Below are positions 28,085 to 35,928 of a stretch of DNA of 64,000 nt, piece after piece. The position numbers and the translations under genes are program-made. How positions within the stretch are numbered: position 1 is the first letter of the stretch; each line of letters starts with the position of its first letter. The stretch is from Falsarthrobacter nasiphocae. Its GTDB lineage: Bacteria > Actinomycetota > Actinomycetes > Actinomycetales > Micrococcaceae. Under the pieces are notes generated by a model. That model was given only the letters and a program-made list of their open reading frames with translations, was not told where the DNA came from and did no database searches. The DNA is taken from NCBI RefSeq assembly GCF_031456275.1, contig NZ_JAVDUI010000001.1:124001-188000 (forward strand). The letters run 5' to 3'.

Positions 28085-28131
28085 CACTACATCTTGTGTC
28101 TGCTCGAGGCGTGACCCCCTACACCTTGTGT
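28085..28131 (-). promoter_or_regulatory. Pair of NrdR boxes upstream of nrdH
   Basis: Two related sequences, CACTACATCTTGTGT (28085-28099) and CCCTACACCTTGTGT (28117-28131), each match the NrdR consensus (ACACWATATWTTGT-like) at most positions. They start 32 bases apart, about three helical turns, as in known NrdR operators. NrdR is an ATP/dATP-sensing zinc-finger repressor of ribonucleotide reductase genes. Its own gene is not in this window. Confidence 0.75.
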
Positions 28132-28366
28132 TACATGCCTGTAAGTCTCAACGGTGTGATCTCCACACCGCAATCCACAGGCGGCCTCGGCCGCACCCCG
28201 CCGCGGTGGCCGCGCGAATGAGCCTCGGCGGCGGCGTCGTCCGCTCCCGAGAGGCGGGTTATGCACAGCCTGTGGCCAGCGTTGCCCACCCTGTCCCACC
28301 CCCTCGGATGCGTGGGAGAATTTCCGAATGAGGGCGTGTCGAGCGTGTCGCGCCTAGTAGCCGCAG

Positions 28367-28382
28367 GCACAAGATCTTGTGC
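28367..28382. promoter_or_regulatory. Perfect 16-bp palindrome before the LysR gene
   Basis: GCACAAGATCTTGTGC is a perfect palindrome 27 bases before the LysR start, a usual position for an autoregulatory LysR site. Its TCTTGTG half-site also equals the core of the first NrdR box in the same 413-base intergenic region (27997-28409). That region otherwise holds only a TTATGCACA DnaA-box-like 9-mer at 28259 and no gene. Confidence 0.5.
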
Positions 28383-28409
28383 TGAGCCGGACCGGGAAGG
28401 GAACCGCCG

Positions 28410-29351
28410 ATGACGAGCAGCCGCCACCTCGAGACCTTCCTCACCGTCCTGCGCACGGGCTCCATCACGTCCGCCGCCCGGCAGCTCGATCTCAGCCCGT
28501 CCGCCGTGAGCCAGCAGATCTCCACGCTGGAGCGCGACCTCGGCGTGGACCTCTTCATCCGACACGCCCGCCGCCTCGAGCCGGCCCCGGCCGCCGCCGT
28601 GGCCGCGGACCACGCCCGGACCGTCCTGGCCCAGCTCGACGCGCTCAAGCACCGCCTCCAGCGGCCTCCCGAGGAGCCGGCCCTCGTCGTCGGAATGTTC
28701 GCGAGCCTCGCCCAGCGCCTGGCGCGCCCCCTTCAGGCGCGCCTCGACAGCGCGGGCATTTCTGCCCGCTACATCATCGGCGACCCTCCCGCGGTGGCGC
28801 GCCCGCTCCTGGGGCCTGGAGGGTACGACGCCGGCGTGGACCTCGCCCTGATCTTCCACCTCGGGGACGGCTCCCCCGCCGTGACGGCGGACGTCGCGCG
28901 GGAGTGGATCGAGGACGAGCCGTTCGACGTCGTCCTCCCCACCGCCTGGGGCACACCCGGTGACGCAGACCGGGAGACGCTGGGGCAGCTGCCGTGGATT
29001 GTCCACCACCCCGGGACCGCGGACGCGGCCATCATGGAGCGCTCTCTCGCGCTCAACGCGGAGGGGCCGGACATTGCGGCCCGGAGCGACGACTTCCGCG
29101 CGTCCCTGGAGCTTGTCCGCGCGGGGGTGGGCGCGGCGCTCATCCCCCGCTGGGTCCACCGGAGCGAGTCCGCCGAGGGGCTCGACGTCCGGCCAGGCAC
29201 GGGGATTCGCCTGTCACGGCGGGTCTTCGCGCTCTCCCGGCGCAGCAGCCCGGTAGCGCCGCTCGTCCCGGCCGTGCTCGCGGCTATCCGCGCCGAACTG
29301 CGGCGGCCGCCGGCGCCTGGGATGCCGCGCTCGAGCCGAACACGGCCATGA
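28410..29351 (+). CDS. LysR-family transcriptional regulator
   Basis: A 313-residue regulator. The winged HTH is at 1-60 (LETFLTVLRTGSITSAARQL, then SPSAVSQQISTLERDLGVDLF). The rest is a periplasmic-binding-like effector domain; its AVSQQI...LE and GVGAALIP segments are typical. The effector and targets are unknown. GGGAAGGGAA precedes the ATG. The gene is divergent from nrdH, and the 3' end overlaps the next minus-strand gene by 68 bases. Confidence 0.88.
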   Translation: MTSSRHLETFLTVLRTGSITSAARQLDLSPSAVSQQISTLERDLGVDLFIRHARRLEPAPAAAVAADHARTVLAQLDALKHRLQRPPEEPALVVGMFASLAQRLARPLQARLDSAGISARYIIGDPPAVARPLLGPGGYDAGVDLALIFHLGDGSPAVTADVAREWIEDEPFDVVLPTAWGTPGDADRETLGQLPWIVHHPGTADAAIMERSLALNAEGPDIAARSDDFRASLELVRAGVGAALIPRWVHRSESAEGLDVRPGTGIRLSRRVFALSRRSSPVAPLVPAVLAAIRAELRRPPAPGMPRSSRTRP

Positions 29352-29661
29352 CGACGAGCACCGCGGCGCCGAGGACCGCCAACAGCGCGTTGACCAGCGG
29401 GGTGACGAGGAGGAAGACGTCGGCCTGAGGGTTGTCGTCCAGCGCGGAGACGCCCACGTGAGCGGCCACGAGCCCGAGGGCCAGGAGCGCGGTGCAGAGC
29501 GCAATGAGGAGGCCACGGGCTGCGGGGCGCTGGCCGGCGGCATCGGGGCGCGTCATGGAGGCCGCCTGGGGCGCCGACTCTGTCTGGAGCGCCGACGCCG
29601 ACCGGGGAAGCGAGGCGAGAGCGGCACGAAGGGTGGCAGCGGAACGGGTTGTGGTGGTCAT
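29284..29661 (-). CDS. Small membrane protein, unknown
   Basis: A 125-residue protein with a Thr/Ser/Ala-rich N-terminal 50 residues and two membrane helices (GLLIALCTALLALGLVAAHV and ALLAVLGAAVLVVMAVFG, about residues 50-70 and 92-110). AAGGAG lies 7 bases before ATG 29661. Its last 68 bases overlap the LysR gene. Not recognised. Confidence 0.55.
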   Translation of the reverse strand: MTTTTRSAATLRAALASLPRSASALQTESAPQAASMTRPDAAGQRPAARGLLIALCTALLALGLVAAHVGVSALDDNPQADVFLLVTPLVNALLAVLGAAVLVVMAVFGSSAASQAPAAAAVRRG

Positions 29662-29802
29662 GGCGGGCTCCTTGGCGAGGCTGAGGCCGGGTTTCCGGCG
29701 CACAATCAGTCTCCGGCGGCACTCTATGGCCCCGCTGTGGCCCCGGTACGGCGGGGGTATGATCCTGGCACGCATGCAGACTCGATACCTCGAAGGACGG
29801 TC

Positions 29803-29994
29803 ATGAGAACGCCGACCATCGTTCGCTTCGTTGCCATCACGGGGGCCTGCCTGGTCCTCGACATCATCCTCTATCTCGCGCTCCCCCGGGACGTCTCAGC
29901 CCTTGAGGCCGTCCTGTGGGCCCTCGGCGCCGTGGCCGTGGGCGCAGCAGGCGCCTTCGGGCATGACCGATTCCGCGACCGCTCCTCTCGTTGA
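29803..29994 (+). CDS. Small membrane protein, unknown
   Basis: A 63-residue protein starting MRTPTIVRFVAITGA with two hydrophobic helices (about 8-26 and 35-52) and a charged end (HDRFRDRSSR). AAGGA lies 6 bases before the ATG. It is convergent with the sugar kinase gene at 30068 and divergent from the small membrane protein at 29661. Not recognised. Confidence 0.5.
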   Translation: MRTPTIVRFVAITGACLVLDIILYLALPRDVSALEAVLWALGAVAVGAAGAFGHDRFRDRSSR

Positions 29995-30067
29995 ACGCGT
30001 CCGGGACCCCGCGCGGCTCTGGCTCACGGCGAAATCCGGGCCGCCCCGCAAGGACCGCCCCGTGACG

Positions 30068-30976
30068 TCAGGCGAGCTCGGCACGGGACGGCGGCCGGGC
30101 CCCCGAGCGCCCCACCGTAATGGCGGCGCAGCGGGCCGCAAACGCGAGGAGGGTCTCCAGCTCCTGCGTGCCGATCCCGTTGAGATCACCGCGGCGCCCC
30201 GGACCCGCAAGGCCGGCGTCGCGCACTGCGCACAGAAGACCGGACATGAAGGAATCCCCGGCGCCGACCGTGTCAGCCACCTTGACGCGCGGGGCCGGAA
30301 CGCTCGTCTCGCCGGCCGCGCACACGGCCCAGGGGCCCTTCTCACCACGGGTCACGACGACGACGGCTGGCGCCCCCTCCGCCCACCGCCGGGCGGACTC
30401 GAGCGGATCAACGCCCGGGTAGAGCCACTCGAGGTCCTCGTCGGAGGCCTTGACGATGTCCGCGAGCGCCACGTACCGCTCGACATCGCGCCGCGCAGCA
30501 TCCCGGTCCGCGGTCAGGCTGGGGCGGACGTTGGGGTCAAAGCTGATGGTCGCGGCAGGGCGGGCGGCCTCGACGAAGCGCAGGACCTCGTCCTTGCCAG
30601 GCGGGAGGACGGTCGCGATGGATCCGGTGTGGACGAGCGCGGCGTCGTCGTCCTCAGGGAGGAAGCGGGAGAGGTCCGGGAGGCTCCAGCGGATGTCGAA
30701 CTCGTAGTCCGCGGCCCCCGTGGGGCCGATCGTCGCCGTGGCGGTGGAGGTCGGTTCCTCGGTGGGCGCGAGCACCGGCTCAACGCGGGCGTCGGCGAGC
30801 GCCGCATCGATGAGGGCGCCGTGCGCGTCGCTCCCCCAGCGCCCGATGAAACGGACGGGGCAGTCCAGGCGGCCGAGGCCGACGGCGACGTTGAACGGGC
30901 TGCCGCCCGCGTGGCTCTCCGTGCCTTTGCTCGAGGTGACGATATCGACGAGGGCCTCGCCCAGGACGGTGATCAT
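30068..30976 (-). CDS. PfkB-family sugar kinase (fructokinase-like)
   Basis: A 302-residue ribokinase-fold kinase. N-terminal GEALVDIV with the GGSPFNVAVGLGRLD loop and the C-terminal ADTVGAGDSFMSGLL motif (about 233-247, catalytic Asp in GAGD) identify the family. The sequence is closest to fructokinases of the PfkB group, which phosphorylate fructose at C6, but related kinases use other sugars. Its ATG overlaps the stop of the upstream esterase gene (ATGA), so the two are translationally coupled. Confidence 0.87.
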   Translation of the reverse strand: MITVLGEALVDIVTSSKGTESHAGGSPFNVAVGLGRLDCPVRFIGRWGSDAHGALIDAALADARVEPVLAPTEEPTSTATATIGPTGAADYEFDIRWSLPDLSRFLPEDDDAALVHTGSIATVLPPGKDEVLRFVEAARPAATISFDPNVRPSLTADRDAARRDVERYVALADIVKASDEDLEWLYPGVDPLESARRWAEGAPAVVVVTRGEKGPWAVCAAGETSVPAPRVKVADTVGAGDSFMSGLLCAVRDAGLAGPGRRGDLNGIGTQELETLLAFAARCAAITVGRSGARPPSRAELA

Positions 30977-32022
30977 GCGGAGAATGCCTTTGTCAGGGCT
31001 GCGTCCATGGAGGCGCGCAGGCGGCGGATCGCGGGGGCGTCAGGGCAGCGGTCTTCCGCGCCGTGGTACATGCCCTCGACGACGACCAGTTCACACGCCA
31101 CGCCGTCCTCCTGGAGGCGCTCGGCATAGTCCACGTCCTCCGGGTAGAAGAGGTCAATGTCGCCAATCGCGATCCACGCGGGAGGCAGGCCCGTGAGGCG
31201 GTTGCGGCGGGCAGGCACGGCGTAGGGGCGCGACTCGGCGGCGGCGGCCTCCCTGCGCCGGTAGGCGGCCCACGCGAAGCGGTTGGCCGGCGCGTCCCAC
31301 CCCACGCGGCCGAGCCCGTGCGTGCCGTACATCGAGGTGCGGTCATCAAGCATCGGCGCCAGGAGGGCCTGGAAGCAGACAGGGACGCGCTCATCAGTGG
31401 CCTTCTGCGCGAGGGCGGCGGCCAGGAGCCCGCCCGCGCTCGTGCCTCCGACGGCGATCCGCTGCGGGTCGACGCCGAGGCGCTCAGCGTTCGCGTGCAG
31501 CCAGACAAGGCCCGCCCAGCAGTCCTCGAAGGGAAGAGGGAATGGGTGCTCGGGCGCAAGGCGGTAGTCCACGTTGAGGACCGGAACGCCCAGCCTGCTG
31601 GCCAAGCCCGCAGCGGTCGCGTGCTCCACGGCCGCCGTGCCAGAGATCGTCCCGCCGCCGTGGATCCACAGGAGCGCACCGTTGGAGTGCCGGTTGCTCG
31701 GGGTGTAGAGGAAAGCAGGGACAAACTGCTCTGCGGCGGGGTGCGAGACCTGCACAGACTCCGTGCGGACGCCGTCCAGCGGCGCCGTCTCGTTTGTGAG
31801 GAACCGGCGCACCAGCCCGAGAGATACCGGCCCCCGGGGGCTGAGAGGCAGATAGTTCCGCCAGTGACGCAGCTCCGGCCGCACAGCGATGGCTGCCTCC
31901 CGGCGAGCCCTGATCAGGCCTGCCACCTTGAGAGACGACCACGCGCCCGCGGCCATGCCCGCGTAGACCACTGGACGGGGAACGGGGCGCTTCGGACGGA
32001 GTCCGTGTTCACTCTGCGTCAT
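30973..32022 (-). CDS. Alpha/beta hydrolase, HSL-type esterase
   Basis: A 349-residue alpha/beta-hydrolase. The oxyanion-hole motif HGGG is at 121-124, the nucleophile elbow GTSAG at 193-197 (Ser195), and the catalytic Asp and His lie in GDIDLF and EGMYHG. The pattern is that of hormone-sensitive-lipase-like carboxylesterases. A hydrophobic segment near residues 18-36 might anchor it. The start is set by TAGGAT seven bases before ATG 32022 (leaderless); an in-frame ATG at 32031 falls inside that element. Substrate unknown. Confidence 0.85.
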   Translation of the reverse strand: MTQSEHGLRPKRPVPRPVVYAGMAAGAWSSLKVAGLIRARREAAIAVRPELRHWRNYLPLSPRGPVSLGLVRRFLTNETAPLDGVRTESVQVSHPAAEQFVPAFLYTPSNRHSNGALLWIHGGGTISGTAAVEHATAAGLASRLGVPVLNVDYRLAPEHPFPLPFEDCWAGLVWLHANAERLGVDPQRIAVGGTSAGGLLAAALAQKATDERVPVCFQALLAPMLDDRTSMYGTHGLGRVGWDAPANRFAWAAYRRREAAAAESRPYAVPARRNRLTGLPPAWIAIGDIDLFYPEDVDYAERLQEDGVACELVVVEGMYHGAEDRCPDAPAIRRLRASMDAALTKAFSA

Positions 32023-32029
32023 GCCGTCC

Positions 32030-32035
32030 ATCCTA
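32030..32035 (-). promoter_or_regulatory. Leaderless -10 box of the esterase/kinase operon
   Basis: TAGGAT on the minus strand, seven bases before ATG 32022. Confidence 0.5.
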
Positions 32036-32138
32036 GAGCGGAGCGGAGCCATTCATGGAGGGGTTGTGGACAACGTTCCGTGCAGTGCTCCCCCGGAGTC
32101 GGCGTAGAGTTGCAAGACCCAACCCTAAGGAGTTCCCT

Positions 32139-33161
32139 TTGCGCGCCGTCATCATGCACGCCCCCGGAGACGTCCGAGTCGAGGACGTTGAGAAGCCCGT
32201 CATCGAAGAGCCCACGGACGCCGTCCTTCGCGTCACCATGTCCTGCGTCTGCGGCTCCGACCTCTGGCCGTACCGCGGCTACGGCGAGCAGAACGGCCCG
32301 GCACCGATGGGGCACGAGTACATCGGCGTCGTCGAGGCCGTCGGCGACGAGGTCAAGAATATTGCGGTCGGCGATTTCGTCGTGGGCTCGTTCGTCGCCT
32401 CTGACAACACGTGTGAGATCTGCGCGGCGGGCTTCCAGTCCCGATGCGTCCACCAGGTCATGATGGGCGGGATCGGAACGCAGGCGGAGTACGCTCGCGT
32501 CCCTCTCGCTGACGGCACCCTGGTCAAGGTCGACGGCGAGCCGACCGACGCTCAGGCTCGAAGCCTCCTGGCCGCCTCCGACGTCCTCGGAACCGGCTGG
32601 TTCGCGGCTGTCGCCGCCGAAGCGGGGCCGGGCAAGACCGTCGCGGTCGTCGGCGACGGGGCCGTGGGCCTCATGGCCATCCTCGCCGCCAAGCACCTGG
32701 GCGCCGAGCGCATTGTGGCGATGTCCCGGCATGCAGACCGGCAGGCCCTGGCCCGCCGATTCGGCGCAACGGACATCGTGGAGGAGCGCGGCGACGAGGG
32801 CGTGGCGAAGATCAAGGAGCTCACAGGCGGTCTCGGGGCGCATTCCTCCGTCGAAGCTGTGGGCACGCAGGAATCCATGATGCAGGCCATCCAGTCCACG
32901 CGCCCCGGCGGGCACGTCGGCTACGTCGGCGTCTCGCACGACGTCTCACTGGACGGACGGGAGCTGTTCATCTCGACGGTCAGCCTGCTCGGCGGGCCCG
33001 CACCCGTTCGGCGGTTCCTGCCGGACCTCGTGGACCTCATCATGAGCGGCGAGATTGATCCCGGTGCTGTCTTTGACCTGACGCTGCCCATCGAGCAGGC
33101 GGCCGAGGGCTACAAGGCGATGGACGAGCGCCGCGCCACCAAGGTCCTCCTGACGTTCTAA
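32139..33161 (+). CDS. Zinc-dependent alcohol dehydrogenase family protein
   Basis: A 340-residue medium-chain dehydrogenase. Catalytic zinc site: Cys in SCVCGSD and the GHE motif (MGHEYIGVV). Only two cysteines (CEICAAGFQSRC gives three) remain in the structural-zinc lobe, fewer than the usual four. The Rossmann motif is VVGDGAVGLMA. It ends AMDERRATKVLLTF, typical of quinone-reductase-like/zinc ADH proteins of actinobacteria. Start is TTG 32139 with AAGGAG 6 bases upstream; the first ATG is four codons later. Substrate unknown. Confidence 0.85.
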   Translation: MRAVIMHAPGDVRVEDVEKPVIEEPTDAVLRVTMSCVCGSDLWPYRGYGEQNGPAPMGHEYIGVVEAVGDEVKNIAVGDFVVGSFVASDNTCEICAAGFQSRCVHQVMMGGIGTQAEYARVPLADGTLVKVDGEPTDAQARSLLAASDVLGTGWFAAVAAEAGPGKTVAVVGDGAVGLMAILAAKHLGAERIVAMSRHADRQALARRFGATDIVEERGDEGVAKIKELTGGLGAHSSVEAVGTQESMMQAIQSTRPGGHVGYVGVSHDVSLDGRELFISTVSLLGGPAPVRRFLPDLVDLIMSGEIDPGAVFDLTLPIEQAAEGYKAMDERRATKVLLTF

Positions 33162-33215
33162 TCGGCACTTACATCCGCGTCAGGCCCGCCGGCCGCCCAG
33201 GACAAGGAGACACGC

Positions 33216-33434
33216 ATGACGGATTTCGTCGCCTTCGGTGCTGCATGCGTCCATCTGGCCGACGCCCGGCGTGGTCTGACGCGGACTGTATTGCTCGAAC
33301 CATTCTCAATGGCGGCGGTGCCCGTGAGCTCCGCGCAGTACGTGGCGGGCCGGCTCGAGGCATCGGAGATTCAGCCGATGGAGAAGAGTCGAGTCAGCCC
33401 CGAGCGGGTGGCTAGACCCACCACGAATCTGTAG
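33216..33434 (+). CDS. Possible small protein, unrecognised
   Basis: A 72-residue frame with a strong ribosome site (AAGGAG, 6 bases before ATG). The product (MTDFVAFGAACVHLADARRG...) matches nothing I know and has no membrane helix. It is 54 bases after the alcohol dehydrogenase stop. The region 33162-33471 holds nothing else that I can see. Confidence 0.35.
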   Translation: MTDFVAFGAACVHLADARRGLTRTVLLEPFSMAAVPVSSAQYVAGRLEASEIQPMEKSRVSPERVARPTTNL

Positions 33435-33471
33435 TGGGCGGGCGTCTCGAGTGCGGGAAGCGGATACGAAA

Positions 33472-33495
33472 AGAGCCCCGGAATTCCGGGGCTCT
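33472..33495 (-). terminator. Terminator of tRNA-Ala
   Basis: A perfect 24-bp palindrome with core CCCCGGAATTCCGGGG, followed on the minus strand by TTTT. It starts 6 bases past the tRNA 3' end. Confidence 0.9.
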
Positions 33496-33500
33496 AGCCG

Positions 33501-33573
33501 TGGAGCTAAGGAGAATCGAACTCCTGACCTCTTCGATGCGAACGAAGCGCTCTACCAACTGAGCTATAGCCCC
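33501..33573 (-). tRNA. tRNA-Ala (CGC)
   Basis: Read on the minus strand, a 73-base cloverleaf: acceptor GGGGCTA/TAGCTCC with the G3-U70 pair that identifies alanine tRNAs, D arm GCTC...GAGC, anticodon stem CTTCG/CGAAG with loop TTCGCAT (anticodon CGC, reading GCG), and T arm AGGAG-TTCGAAT-CTCCT. CCA is not encoded. Confidence 0.95.
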
Positions 33574-33722
33574 GCTCACCGTTGCCGGCGAACTAGTTCA
33601 GATTACCGGGCTAGGCAGAAGCGCGCAAATCATCGCCCCACGGCTGCCGGGCCAGGAACCGACCCGTCGCATCGCTCCAACACACGTGGGCCGCCGCGCG
33701 CCGCCAGGTAGCAGCTACCCCC

Positions 33723-34538
33723 TTACGCCATTGCAGCGGTGCGCCTAGCATCATGAAGACTCCCACTCCCGTAGATCGCCGCCGCGTTCTTCGTGAACAT
33801 GAGGTCCGCGGCCTCCTCCAGGCTGAGCGGTTCGAACTCGCCATCGAGCGCCACGAGGTCTAGAGCGGAGAGAACGTCCTCGACCCACATCCGGCTCTCT
33901 TCCTCGCTCCACCCCGCCTCCTCCGGGCGAGGCAGGGCCACGATTGTCCGCTCCGCACCGAAGGCTCGCATCACCGTGCGCAGGTAGGGCCGCGCACGCA
34001 GGTGTACCCGATTCAGATCGTGCCCAGAGGCGCAGGAGTCATACAGACCAGAGAGCTTGATGTGAACGTCCGGACAGAGCGCCACACGTCCGAGACTGCA
34101 CCGCCACTCGAGTCCGTGCGTGTCCGTCAGACTCGCCATCGCGTCCAAGCCGCCACGGGGGTGGACGACGACGGGGTAGCCGCCGTCCGCCTCCTCCCCC
34201 ATCCGCTCAGCCAAGAGGCCAGCCAGGGAGGGCAGCTGCGGCCACCGCACAGCGATCTCGAGCCCCGCCTCACACTGGCGAAGGACGTCGAAGCACCCAT
34301 GGATTGTGGGTGAGTCAAAGTAGTCGTCCGCCTCGCTGCGGAGATCGATGCGAAGCATGTTCCCGTCCGGCCCCGCCTCGGCGCGCTGGCCGCCACTGTG
34401 GGCATCCCTGCGCTGCAGGTCCTCGGTCATCATCCCAGGCATAGGCACGTTCCAGACGTGGTCCGCGCTTAGCCGAATGGCCTGCGTCCAACGCTCTAGG
34501 CCACCGACTGTGAGGATGTCCGACTTGCTGTGCATCAC
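33723..34538 (-). CDS. Diverged amidohydrolase-2-like protein
   Basis: A 271-residue protein. The C-terminal two-thirds follow the amidohydrolase (PF04909) TIM barrel: VVVHPRGG, SLGRVALCPDVHIKLSGLYD, LRTVMRAFGAERTIVALPRP and the end DLMFTKNAAAIYG. In active members the equivalent of IVALPRP is MFGSDWP with the metal-binding Asp, which is missing here, and no N-terminal HxH is present. It is probably inactive or repurposed. GTG start with AAGGA 7 bases upstream. It lies just beyond tRNA-Ala. Confidence 0.5.
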   Translation of the reverse strand: MMHSKSDILTVGGLERWTQAIRLSADHVWNVPMPGMMTEDLQRRDAHSGGQRAEAGPDGNMLRIDLRSEADDYFDSPTIHGCFDVLRQCEAGLEIAVRWPQLPSLAGLLAERMGEEADGGYPVVVHPRGGLDAMASLTDTHGLEWRCSLGRVALCPDVHIKLSGLYDSCASGHDLNRVHLRARPYLRTVMRAFGAERTIVALPRPEEAGWSEEESRMWVEDVLSALDLVALDGEFEPLSLEEAADLMFTKNAAAIYGSGSLHDARRTAAMA

Positions 34539-34640
34539 GCCCCGTCCTTAGATCAACGAACGGTCATTATGGTATGCACAATGAGACGAATATTCAAACG
34601 ACCACTCGGTTTTCACCGACGGAGGCTCGCCCCCGAGCAG

Positions 34641-35369
34641 TCACATGCGGGCACCGCCAGAGTCGATTCGACCCAGCACTGGCACCAAGGGCCCTCGCAT
34701 GAGGGCGAAGAGGACCAGAGCGGTCCCGATGCCCACAAGCGCCCCACCTAGGGTGTCCGTGAACCAGTGGACACCCAGGTACAACCGGGAGACGGCCACG
34801 GTCGCAATCAGCACGGCACCAACCGCCCAGGCAAGCGCTTTCGACCATGTCCGCGCATACGTGGCAGTGAGGACAAGGCATGCCGCACAGGCAAGGGAGG
34901 CCGCCCCCGTGGTGTGGCCTGAGGGGAAGCTGAAGTCCACCTCGTTGACCAGGTGGTCCACGAGCGGCGGCCGGCTGCGTTCAAACACAAGCTTCAACAG
35001 GTACGTCACCAGAGCCGCGACACCCACCGACACAGGGACATACAGACCGCGAACCCAGGATCGAGTCCGCCACCACAACAGACCGCCGACTCCAAGAGAA
35101 ACCACGATGGCGCCCAAGGGGCTGAAGGCATTCGTGATGAACATCATCCAGACAGTCAGCCGGTCAGTCCGGTGTTCGATGAGCTCTTCGAGGACGCGCC
35201 CATCTCCATCGACGATGGCTGAAGAATGAACCACCGCCCCCAGAATCGGTGCGGCAACGAGGAAGAAGACGCCGAGGAACGCAAGGTTGCGTGGCCGCGC
35301 CCAGGCTGCATGCTCCCCACGAACTGCGAGAGGACTGGGGGCATCGGGCCGCTTCGAGGTGGGGGGCAT
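34641..35369 (-). CDS. PAP2-family phosphatase
   Basis: A 242-residue membrane phosphatase of the PAP2/undecaprenyl-pyrophosphate-phosphatase type. All three active-site motifs are present: KLVFERSRPP (KxxxxxxRP), PSGHT (PSGH) and SRLYLGVHWFTD (SRxxxxxHxxxD). Five to six membrane helices surround them. It likely removes phosphate from lipid (pyro)phosphates. GGGAG lies 9 bases before the ATG. The start is 4 bases after the DUF6504 gene's stop, so the two are one unit below an SOS box. Confidence 0.88.
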   Translation of the reverse strand: MPPTSKRPDAPSPLAVRGEHAAWARPRNLAFLGVFFLVAAPILGAVVHSSAIVDGDGRVLEELIEHRTDRLTVWMMFITNAFSPLGAIVVSLGVGGLLWWRTRSWVRGLYVPVSVGVAALVTYLLKLVFERSRPPLVDHLVNEVDFSFPSGHTTGAASLACAACLVLTATYARTWSKALAWAVGAVLIATVAVSRLYLGVHWFTDTLGGALVGIGTALVLFALMRGPLVPVLGRIDSGGARM

Positions 35370-35373
35370 GGGA

Positions 35374-35775
35374 CTATGCTCCCCTGCCAGCCTGTGCACC
35401 GGTTGTGAAGGGCCCCGCACCCCCTCCAAAGGGCACCGCACCCCCGGGAGTCCTGCACGGACGTGGGGCCGGAGGCCACTCGAGCACCCCCTGCATTCGC
35501 AAAAGCCTCCAGCGCCCATTGTCGAGTCGCTGGACCAGCTCCAGGGCCACAACGGCGGGAAGCCCGCCGCCCCGTACTCGCACTCGCCAGAGGATGTGGT
35601 CCGCAGCACCCCCGAGAGGCGCACCGCGTCCGCCCGGCCGGGCCCACCACTGTTCCCGCTCGTACCGGCGCACCGGGCGCCCCACGACTTGATAGGTCAC
35701 GCCCTGCCACTCAACCACCTGCGGCACACCGTGCGCGTCCGTCTCAACCGACACTCCCTGGCTCAGGAATCCCAC
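35374..35775 (-). CDS. DUF6504-like protein
   Basis: A 133-residue protein. The core reads VVEWQGVTYQVVGRPVRRYERE followed by WW and a later HILWRVRVRGGGLPAVVALE with DNGRWRLLRM, the pattern of DUF6504 proteins, which as I recall are often encoded near Y-family polymerase/ImuB genes. The last 35 residues are Pro/Gly-rich and may not be functional. GTG start with GAGGAG 5 bases upstream. A perfect SOS box is 28 bases before the start, and the PAP2 gene follows directly. Confidence 0.65.
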   Translation of the reverse strand: MGFLSQGVSVETDAHGVPQVVEWQGVTYQVVGRPVRRYEREQWWARPGGRGAPLGGAADHILWRVRVRGGGLPAVVALELVQRLDNGRWRLLRMQGVLEWPPAPRPCRTPGGAVPFGGGAGPFTTGAQAGRGA

Positions 35776-35802
35776 TTCCGCTCCTCGACTCGTCCGCCAT
35801 CA

Positions 35803-35818
35803 TCGAACATGTGTTCGA
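35803..35818. promoter_or_regulatory. SOS box (LexA site)
   Basis: TCGAACATGTGTTCGA is a perfect palindrome and an exact match to the actinobacterial/Gram-positive SOS box TCGAAC-N4-GTTCGA. It is 28 bases upstream of the DUF6504 GTG and 111 bases before the divergent permease, so the DUF6504-PAP2 pair is the likely target. Confidence 0.85.
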
Positions 35819-35928
35819 TTCCCTCGATCCTACGAAGAGGGGTGGACACGTTGAGCGCACGCACCCGCAGGCCCAATTAGACTTGCCTCAACACCTCTGA
35901 ACCCCTTTGAGCAAAGGTCTTCCCCTCG

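Noticed and set aside
32065-32073. TGTGGACAA, a perfect actinobacterial DnaA box, before the zinc dehydrogenase
   Set aside because: A single 9-mer is expected by chance about once in this much sequence; no cluster.
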